Notes under the pieces: model-generated
Seen by the model: the letters and a program-made list of their open reading frames with translations, nothing else
The model's database searches: none
What the model was told of the DNA's origin: nothing
Shown: positions 27,191-35,959 of the stretch, in pieces
Position numbering within the stretch: position 1 is the first letter of the stretch
How the letters are laid out: each line of letters begins with the position of its first letter
Made by a program: the position numbers and the translations under genes
NCBI GenBank assembly: GCA_902492455.1
Contig: CABULH010000019.1
Span: 1 to 64,000, forward strand
From: an uncultured Oscillospiraceae bacterium
GTDB lineage: Bacteria; Bacillota; Clostridia; Oscillospirales; Acutalibacteraceae
DNA: 64,000 nt
Reading direction: 5' to 3'

Positions 27191-28219
27191 TCAGCGGCAG
27201 AGCTTGTTTTTCAGCAGATCATACACTCTTTTAGCATCTTCCAGGTTATCGGCTTTGGCCTGAATAACGATGTTCCTTTTCTGAGGAATCTCTCCCCGCA
27301 TGATCTTATCGAACCAGCCGCTGTTGCCGGGATCATTGGACCAGTCGCAGAAGATCAAAGGAAGTTCTGTTGGTGCCATTTCCGATATTTCCGTGATGTC
27401 GTGATACTGACAGTCCAACTCCAGATTTGTCATGTGTTTCAGCTCCAGCAGATAAGGAATAACCCCCTTCATGCTGCCGCAGTAGTGAACCCGGCCGCCG
27501 CCGACAGCACCGAGAAAGCGGTCGTCCTCCTGCTGAATGAACTCCTTATAAATGGCCGGGGATATTAGCTGAAGCGTACAGTTGCACAGACGGGCACGGC
27601 CTTTCCACACGCCGCCCCTGTCGAATACCCATTGGTCGTCTTCCGCCACGCCGTCTGTAACCGTATCCAGCCACTGGATCATACAGTCGGTGACCTTTTT
27701 CAGCAGCATCCGGGTTTCCTCAGGATAATCATAGAAATCGTACAGAATATCGTTGCCGCGGATCAAGTGGGCGGTGTTGATGGGCCCCTGAATATCGGGA
27801 TGCTGGATGGGGATATCCACAGGCTTGTTTTTGAGAAAGTAATCCTGAAATTCCTTCAATTTGGGCATCCAGCCCCCCTCCATCGAGGGTTCTGGCAGTG
27901 AAGCGACCCCTTCCATGCTGTCGATTGCCGCTGCGCCGCAGCAGGGTTCATTGATCTCGGAAACCTGAATTGGACAGCCGAAAAGCGCCGCAATCTGTGC
28001 GGTGCCGAAATCCACCCGCAGAGCGGGGACAAAATCATCTCCCGCTTTTCGGCGGGCTTCGATGGTTTCCAGCTGATTCGCCAGCATTTTTGCGGGATCC
28101 TGCAGGGTTTCCATCAGACTGTAGCGATGGGATACGGGGAAATACACCTGAACCAGAGGTTCGCAGCTTTCCGGGGACAGAATCAGATCCTTATATTTTT
28201 GCCTCAGTGCGGTTGACAC
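27191..28219 (-). CDS. uroporphyrinogen decarboxylase (URO-D)-domain protein
   Basis: 342 aa. GTG start at 28219 behind GGAGG. The sequence follows the URO-D/MtaA TIM-barrel family (PALRVDFGTAQIAALFGC, QGPINTAHLIRGNDILYDFYDYPEETRMLLKKV, HYCGSMKGVIPYLLEL). It is unlikely to make haem: heme genes are absent and the substrate-pocket motifs of true HemE are not evident. Relatives include corrinoid and cobalamin methyltransferases and many uncharacterised proteins of sugar loci. Co-regulation with the glycan operon is suggested by its promoter. A second family member is at 47364-48443. Confidence 0.8.
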   Translation of the reverse strand: MSTALRQKYKDLILSPESCEPLVQVYFPVSHRYSLMETLQDPAKMLANQLETIEARRKAGDDFVPALRVDFGTAQIAALFGCPIQVSEINEPCCGAAAIDSMEGVASLPEPSMEGGWMPKLKEFQDYFLKNKPVDIPIQHPDIQGPINTAHLIRGNDILYDFYDYPEETRMLLKKVTDCMIQWLDTVTDGVAEDDQWVFDRGGVWKGRARLCNCTLQLISPAIYKEFIQQEDDRFLGAVGGGRVHYCGSMKGVIPYLLELKHMTNLELDCQYHDITEISEMAPTELPLIFCDWSNDPGNSGWFDKIMRGEIPQKRNIVIQAKADNLEDAKRVYDLLKNKLCR

Positions 28220-28262
28220 ATCCGCCGCCTCCTTTAGTCGAAACCATTTTTAGGACAATTCC

Positions 28263-28328
28263 ATCATAGCATCCGGTTTGAAGGGCGGCAATTTTAATAT
28301 CCTTACAAATTTTCACTCTGATGACTTT
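28263..28328 (-). promoter_or_regulatory. promoter with shared upstream element, URO-D-family gene
   Basis: Minus-strand -10 TATGAT at 28268-28263 and -35 TTGCCG at 28291-28286 with a 17-nt spacer. GTAAGGATATT lies at 28306-28296, 4 bp from the -35. GTGAAAATTT precedes it and AAAGTCAT lies at 28328-28321. Spacing is identical to the 27018 promoter. Confidence 0.75.
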
Positions 28329-28350
28329 CCATTAAAGTCGTGTATATGCG

Positions 28351-28390
28351 AAAAAGGAACCAGCTGTGTTTGCGGCTGATTCCTTTTCTT
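28351..28390 (-). terminator. terminator after dapA
   Basis: On the minus strand AAAAGGAATCAGC pairs with GCTGGTTCCTTTT (one A-C mismatch), and the stem ends in TTTTT before CGCA. It lies about 30 bp past the dapA stop. Confidence 0.75.
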
Positions 28391-28421
28391 CCTATCCTTT
28401 ATGTTATCATGTAGGGCAAAT

Positions 28422-29375
28422 TCAGTGATTCTTTCTCCACAGCAAGGCCTCCTGCGGCCGGAGCACAGTGACCGATCCGGCTTCCTTCTCCTGAATGAGT
28501 CCGAATTTATGCAGGCAGCTCAGCAGGCGCTCCTCTGCCACCTCATCCATATCACAAAGCGGCAACCGGCAGCCCCCTACGGGAAAGCCCATGGCGTTGA
28601 GGGCGCGCTTCACCGGTATGGGATTAACATCGCTGAACAGGTTTTCGATCAGCTCCAGATAACGCAACTGAAGGGTATCGCTCTGGTCGGAATGGCCATC
28701 GAAATAGCTTTGGCAGATGGCATGCGTCTCCCGGGGGATGATGTTTGCCAGAACAGAGATGACGCCTTTTGCGCCCAAGGCCAACGCAGAGGTGATCTGG
28801 TCGTCGTTGCCGGAATAAACGTCTAGGCGTCCGCCGCACAAAGAGCGGATTTTGGCAATCTGAGAGAAATTGCCGCTGGCCTCTTTTACAGCGACGATAT
28901 TGGATATCTGACTGAGACGGGCATAGGTGGCGGGAAGAATATTGACGCCGGTTCGGCTGGGAACATTGTACAGGATTATGGGCAGGGAAACGGACTGCGC
29001 GATTGCCTGAAAATGAAGATAGAGTCCCTGCTGGGAGCATTTATTATAATAAGGTGTGACCAGAAGCAGAGCGTCTGCCCCCAACGCCTCCGCCTGCCGG
29101 GATAGTTCGATTGCATGGGCGGTGTTGTTGCTGCCGGTACCGGCGACCACCGGGATGCGTCCATGGACCTGCCGTATCGTTTGGCCGATGACCTGCAGAT
29201 GTTCCTGATCGGTGAGGGTGGAGGCTTCCCCTGTGGTCCCGGTGATAATAATCGCGTCGGTCTGATTGGCTATTTGAAATTCGATCAGCTCACCCAGCAT
29301 CTCATAGTTGACGGTCAAGTCGGCATGCATCGGTGTAACCAATGCCACGCCGGAACCGGTAAATATGGTGCTCAT
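28422..29375 (-). CDS. dapA: 4-hydroxy-tetrahydrodipicolinate synthase
   Basis: 317 aa. ATG at 29375 behind GGAGAG. The enzyme condenses pyruvate with aspartate semialdehyde in lysine/diaminopimelate synthesis. Visible residues: TGTTGE (T47-T48), Y136 in YNVPSRTG, R141 of the same motif (carboxylate binding in true DapA), and Schiff-base K164 in VAVKEASG. The C-terminus carries about 20 residues beyond the usual ~295 (ending LLWRKNH). A pyruvate aldolase for sugar acids from the same family is possible, but the YNVPSRTG arginine favours DapA. Not linked to other lysine genes here. Confidence 0.88.
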   Translation of the reverse strand: MSTIFTGSGVALVTPMHADLTVNYEMLGELIEFQIANQTDAIIITGTTGEASTLTDQEHLQVIGQTIRQVHGRIPVVAGTGSNNTAHAIELSRQAEALGADALLLVTPYYNKCSQQGLYLHFQAIAQSVSLPIILYNVPSRTGVNILPATYARLSQISNIVAVKEASGNFSQIAKIRSLCGGRLDVYSGNDDQITSALALGAKGVISVLANIIPRETHAICQSYFDGHSDQSDTLQLRYLELIENLFSDVNPIPVKRALNAMGFPVGGCRLPLCDMDEVAEERLLSCLHKFGLIQEKEAGSVTVLRPQEALLWRKNH

Positions 29376-29462
29376 ACGATTCTCTCCGTTTCTGAATGGA
29401 TTGGAATGAAAATTTTTTGCCATTCTTTATGGCCGACTATTCGCAAAGGGAAGTTCCGGGAA

Positions 29463-30347
29463 TCAATAGTTGAGGGGAAAAAGAATTTTCAGCAGTACCC
29501 AAGCGGCAGCCCGGTGATCGTCCGCGCCGAAATAGAGGCGTCCACCGGTTCCGCTGAAAACCTCAAAAGATTTCTCCTGATTGATGATACGGAAATGCAG
29601 CTGGTCCATCGTTTCTCTTAGAGATAGCTCCCACTCCATCCGATTCATCAGAATATCTTCTGAGATTTCATGAGCCAGCCATTCAAATTCCAGCGGTTCC
29701 AGTCCTTCCTTCAAAAAAATCGTCCAGAGAGAAACCTGTCGGGAGAAATCCAGAGAACGCAGACAATCGTTGTAAGCGGCATCATGATCGATCCCAGCAT
29801 AGCAAAAGAGACCGCGGGATTCCGAATCCAGAATCAACCCCTGACTTCGCAGAAAATCTGCGTCTTTCCAGCTCATAGCGGCTACATTGGTAGTCCAGTT
29901 CATGGTTTCAAGAAGCCGGGAGAGAAGATCCGCCGTTTCTCTGTCCGCGCAGTCGAGCTGCAGACAGAGGGAACTTAAAGAATCGGTGCTTTCTCCGGAA
30001 ATGCTCTGCTGCATAAATTGAATAGAAGATTCTGTTTGTGTAGCCGACAGTCGTACCGTTTCCTGGTTCTGGGCGGTACCGAATACACAAATCGGCCAGG
30101 TGCGATCAATATCGGCCATAAGAGGACCGAATTGGTCCCATAGCTCCTCAATGAGGAAAGCCGTTTCTCTGTAGATGATATACAATGTTTTTCCCTGCTG
30201 AGAGCGCTGGGTGGAGGGAAAGGTTTCCAGCCAGCGATTGAACCCGCACAGCAGGGAGAGTAGTTCCTGACCGGGCGTACTCTCCGCTGCCGTTTGGGAG
30301 AGAGGAAGCTGAATCCTGGATGCTTCCTGATAAGGATGCAGCAGCAT
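29463..30347 (-). CDS. hypothetical protein at the end of the kdp operon
   Basis: 294 aa; ATG at 30347 with GAGGTGA upstream, 21 bp after kdpC. I do not recognise the family. It is soluble-looking, without signal peptide or membrane helix, and Glu/Leu/Ser/Trp-rich. Helical stretches (RETADLLSRLLETMNW, IRETMDQLHFRI-like) alternate with short strands. Its position suggests co-expression with the potassium pump, so it may respond to or assist potassium or osmotic stress; nothing in the sequence proves this. Codon use resembles the neighbours. Confidence 0.7.
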   Translation of the reverse strand: MLLHPYQEASRIQLPLSQTAAESTPGQELLSLLCGFNRWLETFPSTQRSQQGKTLYIIYRETAFLIEELWDQFGPLMADIDRTWPICVFGTAQNQETVRLSATQTESSIQFMQQSISGESTDSLSSLCLQLDCADRETADLLSRLLETMNWTTNVAAMSWKDADFLRSQGLILDSESRGLFCYAGIDHDAAYNDCLRSLDFSRQVSLWTIFLKEGLEPLEFEWLAHEISEDILMNRMEWELSLRETMDQLHFRIINQEKSFEVFSGTGGRLYFGADDHRAAAWVLLKILFPLNY

Positions 30348-30368
30348 GTGATCACCTCATTTTCCGGT

Positions 30369-31037
30369 TTATTCCGCATCGGCTTCGATCAGTCCCATCG
30401 CTTGGGCGATGGCAATGTTGACCTCCACCACATTGACGGTTTCTTCGCCGAAGATGCCCAGCAGTTTGCCTTTGGTATGGCTGTCCACAATATTACGGAT
30501 TTGGTCCTCCGTCAGACCGGATGCTTTAACGATACGGGGAATTTGAATTTCAGCAGATGCGGGCGAAATATGAGGATCCAGGCCGGAACCGGAGGCGGTC
30601 AGCAAATCGGTGGGGATATCTTCCCGTTTTACATCTGGATTCTTCTCCAGAAATTTCGCAATATCCGCCTCCACCCGTTCCAGCAGATCCGGATTGGAGG
30701 GAGCATAGTTGTTGGAGCCGGAGCCGAGACCGGCAAATTCCGATCCGTCGTTGTAATATTGCTTACCATCTTCCCCCTCCACGTACACGTTATAGTGATA
30801 GGCGGAGGGACGGCTCCACATGTAATAGTCCTGCAGGAATTCCTGGCCCACATTTTGAGCGCCCACCGCTTTACCGCCGATCTCAATCAGACTGCCCCTC
30901 GCCTGGTGCGGGAAGAACAAGGCGGACAGTCCGCTGAGCAGGGCAGGAAAAAGCAGCCCGCAGACCAGCATCAGAACGACGGAGACGACGACCGCTTGTC
31001 TGGCGCCGCAGAGAAGGCTTTTAGCAGATTCTTTCAT
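30369..31037 (-). CDS. kdpC: potassium-transporting ATPase subunit C
   Basis: 222 aa; ATG with AAGGAGG upstream. One N-terminal transmembrane helix (about 14-42) is followed by an extracellular domain. GSLIEIGGKAVGAQNVGQEF, FWSRPSA-like YMWSRPSAYHYN, TASGSGLDPHISPASAEIQ and VNVVEVNIAI are family hallmarks. KdpC stabilises the KdpFABC complex and contacts KdpA and KdpB. Starts 15 bp after kdpB. Confidence 0.96.
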   Translation of the reverse strand: MKESAKSLLCGARQAVVVSVVLMLVCGLLFPALLSGLSALFFPHQARGSLIEIGGKAVGAQNVGQEFLQDYYMWSRPSAYHYNVYVEGEDGKQYYNDGSEFAGLGSGSNNYAPSNPDLLERVEADIAKFLEKNPDVKREDIPTDLLTASGSGLDPHISPASAEIQIPRIVKASGLTEDQIRNIVDSHTKGKLLGIFGEETVNVVEVNIAIAQAMGLIEADAE

Positions 31038-31052
31038 AGTGTGTAGTCCTCC

Positions 31053-33107
31053 TTACAAGCCGATAAGAGAAAGCAGCGGGTGAATGAGCAGGTCAATGAT
31101 CTTGATGCCGACAAAGGGGGTGATGATGCCACCCACACCGAAGAACAGCATGTTCCGAGCCAGAATTTTGCCGGAAGACATGGGACGGTATTTGACGCCT
31201 TTCATTGCAAGCGGAATCAAGCAAGGGATGATGATGGCGTTGAAGATCAGTGCCGACAGAATGGCGCTGTAGGGAGTGGCAAGATCCATGATATTCAGCA
31301 CGCCGAGCTGAGGAATTGCTTTCATGAACATGGCCGGGATAATGGCGAAATATTTGGCGATGTCGTTGGCGATGGAAAAGGTGGTCAAACTGCCACGGGT
31401 GATCAGAAGCTGCTTGCCGATTTCCACCACTTCCAAGATTTTGGTGGGATCGGAATCCAGATCCACCATGTTGGCGGCTTCCTTGGCAGCGGTGGTGCCG
31501 CTGTTCATCGCCAGTCCCACATTGGCTTGAGCCAGAGCGGGAGCGTCGTTTGTGCCGTCGCCGGTCATGGCGACCACCTTGCCCTCCGCCTGCTCCTTTT
31601 TAATCACGTCGATTTTATCTTCCGGCTTGCATTCGGCAATGAATCCGTCTACACCAGCTTCCTTGGCAATGGTGGCGGCGGTCAGGGGATTGTCACCGGT
31701 GCACATAATGGTTTTGATGCCGATGGCCCGCAGCCGTTCAAAGCGTTCCACCATGCCAGGCTTCACGGTGTCTTTTAAGTAAATCACCCCGAGAATGCGG
31801 TCGTTTTCGCATACGGTCAAGGGGGTGCCGCCCAGGCTGGAGATACTGTTCACCTGTTCGTGGAGATCCGCCGGAATCTTGCCGCCCAGTCCTTTGATAT
31901 ACTGCTCGATGGCATCGGCGGCGCCTTTGCGTATTTTGGTCCCGCCCGGCAGATCCACACCGCTCATTCGGGTCTGGGCAGTGAATTCAATAAAACTGGA
32001 ACCCTCCGCCTCCTGGTTGTTGTCGCCCAAGCGGCGGGCCAGCTCCAGGGTGGATTTTCCTTCCGGGGTTTCGTCATGCAGACTGGTGAGGGCCGCGCAG
32101 CGTATCAAATCGCTGCGGCTGGCACCGCCCACCGGAAAGAAATCCGCTGCCAGACGGTTGCCGTAGGTGATGGTACCCGTTTTATCCAGAATCATGGTAT
32201 CCACGTCGCCGCAGGCTTCCACTGCTTTGCCGGACATGGCGATGACGTTGAACCTGGTTACCCGGTCCATGCCGGCGATGCCGATGGCGGACAGCAATCC
32301 GCCGATGGTGGTGGGGATCAGGCAGACGGCCAGCGCGATCAGGGTAGAGGTCTGCAGCTGTACGCCGGAGTAGATGCCGATGGGATACAGGGTGACAATA
32401 ACAATCATAAAGATGATGGTCAAGGACACCAGCAGGGTGTTCAAGGCGATTTCGTTGGGGGTCTTTTTGCGGGAAGCCCCTTCCACCAGGGCGATCATCC
32501 GATCCAGAAAGCTGTTGCCCGGGTCGGAGGTGATGCGGATCTTCAGCCAGTCGGAAACAATGGTGGTACCGCCGGTGACCGAACAGAAGTCGCCGCCGGA
32601 TTCCCGTACCACCGGAGCGGATTCACCGGTGATGGCGGATTCATCCACCGAAGCGATGCCTTCGATGACCTCGCCGTCGCCGGGGATAATCTCGCCGGCG
32701 GAGACCATGACGATATCGCCCTTTCTCAATTCGCTGGAGAGTACAATTTCCTCGGTTCCGCTATCCTTCAAGCGACGGGCCTTGGTGTCCTTCTGCGTTT
32801 TTTTCAGGCTGGCCGCCTGGGCCTTGCCCCGGCCCTCCGCTACCGATTCGGCGAAGTTGGCGAACAGCACGGTGATAAAGAGGATCACTGCCACAATAAT
32901 ATTGTAGGCCCGGAGGTTGCTGGCGGCTGCATCACCGAACAGGGTGGGAAAGATGGATAGAATCAGGCTGATGAAAAATCCGACCTCCACCACGAACATC
33001 ACCGGATTTTTCATCATATATCGGGGGTTCAGCTTTACAAAGGAGCCGACAACCGCTTGCCGGAATATCTCCGGCGTCATCAGCTTTTGGTTGCGTTTTT
33101 TGCTCAT
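31053..33107 (-). CDS. kdpB: potassium-transporting P-type ATPase, catalytic subunit B
   Basis: 684 aa, normal length. ATG at 33107 with GGAGGAACC upstream. The phosphorylated aspartate is D308 in DKTGT, the actuator motif TGES is at 160-163, and MTGDGTNDAPALAQANVG is the hinge. The P-type ATPase fold with about seven membrane helices is intact. KdpB hydrolyses ATP to power high-affinity K+ uptake through KdpA. Confidence 0.97.
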   Translation of the reverse strand: MSKKRNQKLMTPEIFRQAVVGSFVKLNPRYMMKNPVMFVVEVGFFISLILSIFPTLFGDAAASNLRAYNIIVAVILFITVLFANFAESVAEGRGKAQAASLKKTQKDTKARRLKDSGTEEIVLSSELRKGDIVMVSAGEIIPGDGEVIEGIASVDESAITGESAPVVRESGGDFCSVTGGTTIVSDWLKIRITSDPGNSFLDRMIALVEGASRKKTPNEIALNTLLVSLTIIFMIVIVTLYPIGIYSGVQLQTSTLIALAVCLIPTTIGGLLSAIGIAGMDRVTRFNVIAMSGKAVEACGDVDTMILDKTGTITYGNRLAADFFPVGGASRSDLIRCAALTSLHDETPEGKSTLELARRLGDNNQEAEGSSFIEFTAQTRMSGVDLPGGTKIRKGAADAIEQYIKGLGGKIPADLHEQVNSISSLGGTPLTVCENDRILGVIYLKDTVKPGMVERFERLRAIGIKTIMCTGDNPLTAATIAKEAGVDGFIAECKPEDKIDVIKKEQAEGKVVAMTGDGTNDAPALAQANVGLAMNSGTTAAKEAANMVDLDSDPTKILEVVEIGKQLLITRGSLTTFSIANDIAKYFAIIPAMFMKAIPQLGVLNIMDLATPYSAILSALIFNAIIIPCLIPLAMKGVKYRPMSSGKILARNMLFFGVGGIITPFVGIKIIDLLIHPLLSLIGL

Positions 33108-33122
33108 TTCTATGGTTCCTCC

Positions 33123-34889
33123 TTAAGACCAGAGGGTGAGATGCTCCGCGATGGGGCCCAGGGCCAGCACCGGGAAGAAGGTCAGCGCCGCAAAAATGTA
33201 TACCACAAAGACGAGAATAACGGCAAAGGCCGCCGTGTCGGTGTGGAGGGTGCCGGCGGAATCATTGACAAAGCGTTTTTTCATCAGAGATCCGGCAATG
33301 GCGAGCTGAATCACAATGGAGAGATAACGGCCGAAGAACATAGCCAAACCGGTGGTGATGTTCCAGAACATGGTGTTATCAGCCAGACCTTCAAAACCGG
33401 AGCCGTTGTTTGCCGCAGAGGACGAATATTCATACAGCACCTGAGACAGTCCGTGGAACCCGGGATTGGTAATGCCTTCCAGACCGGCTGATGTTCCCAC
33501 AGCCAAGGCGGAGAAGAACAGGATGAGGAAAGGATGGATGATGATGCACAAGGCGGTGAGCTTCATCTCCCGGCCCTCAATCTTTTTGCCCAGGTATTCC
33601 GGTGTTCGGCCGATCATCAGCCCGCAGATGAATACCGCCAGAATGGCGTACATAATCATGTTCATCAAGCCGACGCCCTTGCCGCCGAACACCACGTTGA
33701 GCATCATGTGCAGCAGCGGAATCATGCCGCCCAAAGGCGTGAGTGTGTCATGCATGTTGTTGACGGTACCGGTGGTGAAGGAGGTAGTAGTGGTGGTGAA
33801 CATGGCCGATTGAGCGATACCGAACCGGACCTCCTTGCCCTCCATACTGCCCATGGATTGACTGAGTCCCGCGTTTTCCAGCGCCGGGTTGCCTTGGGTT
33901 TCCGCCCAGTAACACACGCCCAGGCCGATGAGAAAGATGATCCCCATGGCGGCGGAAATCGTCCGGCCCTCCCGTCCGTACATCCAAACGGTCAGGCTTC
34001 TGCGGATTTTGCCTTTTGTTTGCAGAGCCTCTTCCTCATTGGTCTTGGCCATATCCCGTTTCCGATCCCGTACCATCTTACCAAAGGTGATAACACAGGC
34101 ACCGGGCAGCAGCATCATGGAGTACAGTTCGATCAGGTTGGAAAGAATGGTGGGGTTTTCCAGCGGGGTGGAGGAATTGGCTCCCAGGAAGCCGCCGCCG
34201 TTGGTTCCCAGATGCTTAATGATTTCTAGAGCGGCGATGGGCCCCATGGCGATCACCTGCTTGGCGCCTTCTATGGTATCCACTACTACGTTGCCGGTGA
34301 AATTTTGAGGAACCCCCTGCCATACCAGCAGCAGGCCGCCAATAATGGAAAAGGGGAGCAGCACACGGGTGGTGATTCGCACCAGGTCCGCAAAAAAGTT
34401 GCCCACATCATCCTTGGATTTTCCCGCCAGTCCGCGAATAAAGGCAATGCAGGCGGCATAGCCGCTGGCGGCGGATACGAACATCATGAAAATGATAACC
34501 AGCATTTGGGAAAGATAAGAAAGGCCGGATTCACCGGAATAATGCTGGAGATTGGTGTTGGTCATGAAGCTGATGATGGTATTAAAGGAGAGAGAAGGCT
34601 CCATGCCCTCGATACCGTTGGGGTTGAAAAGCGGGATGCTTTGAATCCGCAGGATGATGTAGCCCAGCAGAATCATGACTGCGTTGGTCCCCAATAGGGA
34701 AACAGCGTATTTTTTCCAGTTCATTCCCTTTTTGGGATGAATGCCGCTTATCTTGTAGATGACCTTGTCCACCCGGTCAAATACAGGATCAGCGAAGGTA
34801 TGTTTTCCGGCCGCAATGTGATATACATAGATACCCACCGGAATGACCATTATCAAGTAGAGGATAACGGTCAGAATAAGCTGCAGCAT
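33123..34889 (-). CDS. kdpA: potassium-transporting ATPase subunit A (channel-like)
   Basis: 588 aa; ATG at 34889 behind AGGAGG. Four pore-loop regions are visible: TNTNLQHYSGE, NGGGFLGANSSTPLENP, FTTGTVNNMHDTLTP and NNGSGFEGL, as in the superfamily of K+ transporters. About ten membrane helices. It forms the K+ selectivity filter of KdpFABC. Confidence 0.97.
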   Translation of the reverse strand: MLQLILTVILYLIMVIPVGIYVYHIAAGKHTFADPVFDRVDKVIYKISGIHPKKGMNWKKYAVSLLGTNAVMILLGYIILRIQSIPLFNPNGIEGMEPSLSFNTIISFMTNTNLQHYSGESGLSYLSQMLVIIFMMFVSAASGYAACIAFIRGLAGKSKDDVGNFFADLVRITTRVLLPFSIIGGLLLVWQGVPQNFTGNVVVDTIEGAKQVIAMGPIAALEIIKHLGTNGGGFLGANSSTPLENPTILSNLIELYSMMLLPGACVITFGKMVRDRKRDMAKTNEEEALQTKGKIRRSLTVWMYGREGRTISAAMGIIFLIGLGVCYWAETQGNPALENAGLSQSMGSMEGKEVRFGIAQSAMFTTTTTSFTTGTVNNMHDTLTPLGGMIPLLHMMLNVVFGGKGVGLMNMIMYAILAVFICGLMIGRTPEYLGKKIEGREMKLTALCIIIHPFLILFFSALAVGTSAGLEGITNPGFHGLSQVLYEYSSSAANNGSGFEGLADNTMFWNITTGLAMFFGRYLSIVIQLAIAGSLMKKRFVNDSAGTLHTDTAAFAVILVFVVYIFAALTFFPVLALGPIAEHLTLWS

Positions 34890-34910
34890 TATTTTATCCT
34901 CCTGTATGCC

Positions 34911-34988
34911 TTAGAATTTCTCCGGGTGTACCAGCGCATAAACCAGATAAACACCCATCAGCAAAACAATGCCTCCAAGGATCAGCAC
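34911..34988 (-). CDS. kdpF: KdpF, small membrane subunit
   Basis: 25 aa. GTG start at 34988, with AAAGGAG upstream at 9-nt spacing. The product VLILGGIVLLMGVYLVYALVHPEKF (given here whole only as start VLILGG and end HPEKF in motif terms) is one hydrophobic helix ending in the KdpF-typical (H/R)PEKF. KdpF stabilises the Kdp complex at the membrane. It ends 21 bp before kdpA and begins 15 bp after the preceding small gene. It is too short for usual gene calling. Confidence 0.88.
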   Translation of the reverse strand: MLILGGIVLLMGVYLVYALVHPEKF

Positions 34989-35003
34989 GGCGCATATCTC
35001 CTT

Positions 35004-35102
35004 TCATTCCTGTGCTTCGACCCGCTTGCTGCACCAATGCACCAGCAGACCGACCAGTGCGAAGCTGACGCCCAGAACAGCCAGCATAATAAAATCCAAC
35101 AT
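35004..35102 (-). CDS. 32-aa single-helix membrane peptide heading the kdpFABC operon
   Basis: ATG at 35102 with AAGGAGG nine bases upstream; stop TGA ends at 35004. The peptide begins MLDFIMLAVLGVSFALVG and ends HWCSKRVEAQE: one membrane helix and a short charged tail. Unrelated-frame translation from ATG 35106 overlaps both this gene and kdpF and is rejected. Small peptides of this kind before kdpF are seen in some Firmicutes; its role is unknown, and a regulator or extra subunit of the Kdp pump is a guess. Confidence 0.7.
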   Translation of the reverse strand: MLDFIMLAVLGVSFALVGLLVHWCSKRVEAQE

Positions 35103-35136
35103 TCATAACAGCCTCCTTTTTCTTCGCTACGGGTTC

Positions 35137-35200
35137 ATTATAGCAAGGGCGTCATGAAAGTGCGCTTAGCGTTTTCCGGCTGACATTAAAGTTGTATTAA
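35137..35200 (-). promoter_or_regulatory. kdpFABC promoter with putative KdpE direct repeats
   Basis: Minus-strand -10 TATAAT at 35142-35137 has no good -35 (GCGCAC), as expected of an activated promoter. Upstream at 35200-35181 is TTAATACAACTTTAATGTCA. It contains TTAATAC and TTAATGT exactly 11 bp apart, the pattern of OmpR-family sites. The same arrangement lies upstream of kdpD. Confidence 0.65.
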
Positions 35201-35214
35201 GAAGCAGAAATGGA

Positions 35215-35254
35215 AAAGAAGGGTTCTGCAGACAATTCCGCAGAACCCTTCTTT
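35215..35254 (-). terminator. terminator after kdpE
   Basis: A perfect 15-bp stem, 35215-35229 with 35240-35254, encloses a 10-nt loop. It starts 10 bp past the kdpE stop, and TTCTTTTCC follows on the minus strand. It separates kdpDE transcription from kdpFABC. Confidence 0.85.
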
Positions 35255-35263
35255 ATGAGAACG

Positions 35264-35959
35264 CTATTGCCGGATCATCCGGTAGCCCACTCCGATATGA
35301 GTTTGGATATATAGGGGAGAAGAGGGGCCTTTCTCGATCTTTTTGCGCAGGGTGGCCATGAACACCCGCAGGGAGGGAATATCCGATGCTTGGGCGCTGC
35401 CCCACACCTCTTTGAGAATATAATTATGAGTCAGCACCTTGCCCGTATTTTGGGCCAGCAGGCAGAGCAGCTTATACTCAATGGGGGTGAGATGGATTTC
35501 CTCGCCGTTAACATAAGCACATCCGGCGGCGTAATCAACCTTCAGTCCGCCGTTGGTATACACGCTGCTTTCTTCACCGGCTTTGGCTTCCGTATGGCTC
35601 CGACGGAGCGCGGCGCGGATACGGGCGAGAAATTCGTCGATGCTGAAAGGCTTGGTGAGATAATCATCCGCACCAGCGTCCAGCGCATCTACCTTATCCT
35701 GATCCTCCGCACGGGCGCTGACTACGATAATGGGCACATTGCTCCAGCCCCGGATTTTTTTGATGATCTCCACCCCGTCCATATCCGGCAGGCCCAAATC
35801 CAGAATAACAACATCCGGATTATAGGATACCGCCTCCATTAAGGCGCCGGAGCCGTTTTGAGCGGTATGAAACTGGTATTCCTGAGTCTCCAGGGTGGTA
35901 CGGATGAGATTGCTGATGGCCGGATCGTCCTCTACCACCAGAATTCTGGGTTTATACAT
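35264..35959 (-). CDS. kdpE: response regulator KdpE
   Basis: 231 aa. The ATG at 35959 overlaps the kdpD stop by 8 bp; a longer frame to 36010 reads into kdpD and is rejected. Receiver domain 1-120 with acidic pair near E10-D12 and phosphoacceptor D54 in ILDLGLPDMDG. OmpR/PhoB-type winged helix follows (LTPIEYKLLCLLAQNTGKVLTH, RVFMATLRKKIE). Phospho-KdpE activates kdpFABC. Confidence 0.95.
   Translation of the reverse strand: MYKPRILVVEDDPAISNLIRTTLETQEYQFHTAQNGSGALMEAVSYNPDVVILDLGLPDMDGVEIIKKIRGWSNVPIIVVSARAEDQDKVDALDAGADDYLTKPFSIDEFLARIRAALRRSHTEAKAGEESSVYTNGGLKVDYAAGCAYVNGEEIHLTPIEYKLLCLLAQNTGKVLTHNYILKEVWGSAQASDIPSLRVFMATLRKKIEKGPSSPLYIQTHIGVGYRMIRQ

Noticed and set aside
34894..35106. 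70-codon minus-strand frame starting at 35106
   Set aside because: It overlaps kdpF and the 32-aa membrane peptide, which each have better ribosome sites and hydrophobic products in another frame.
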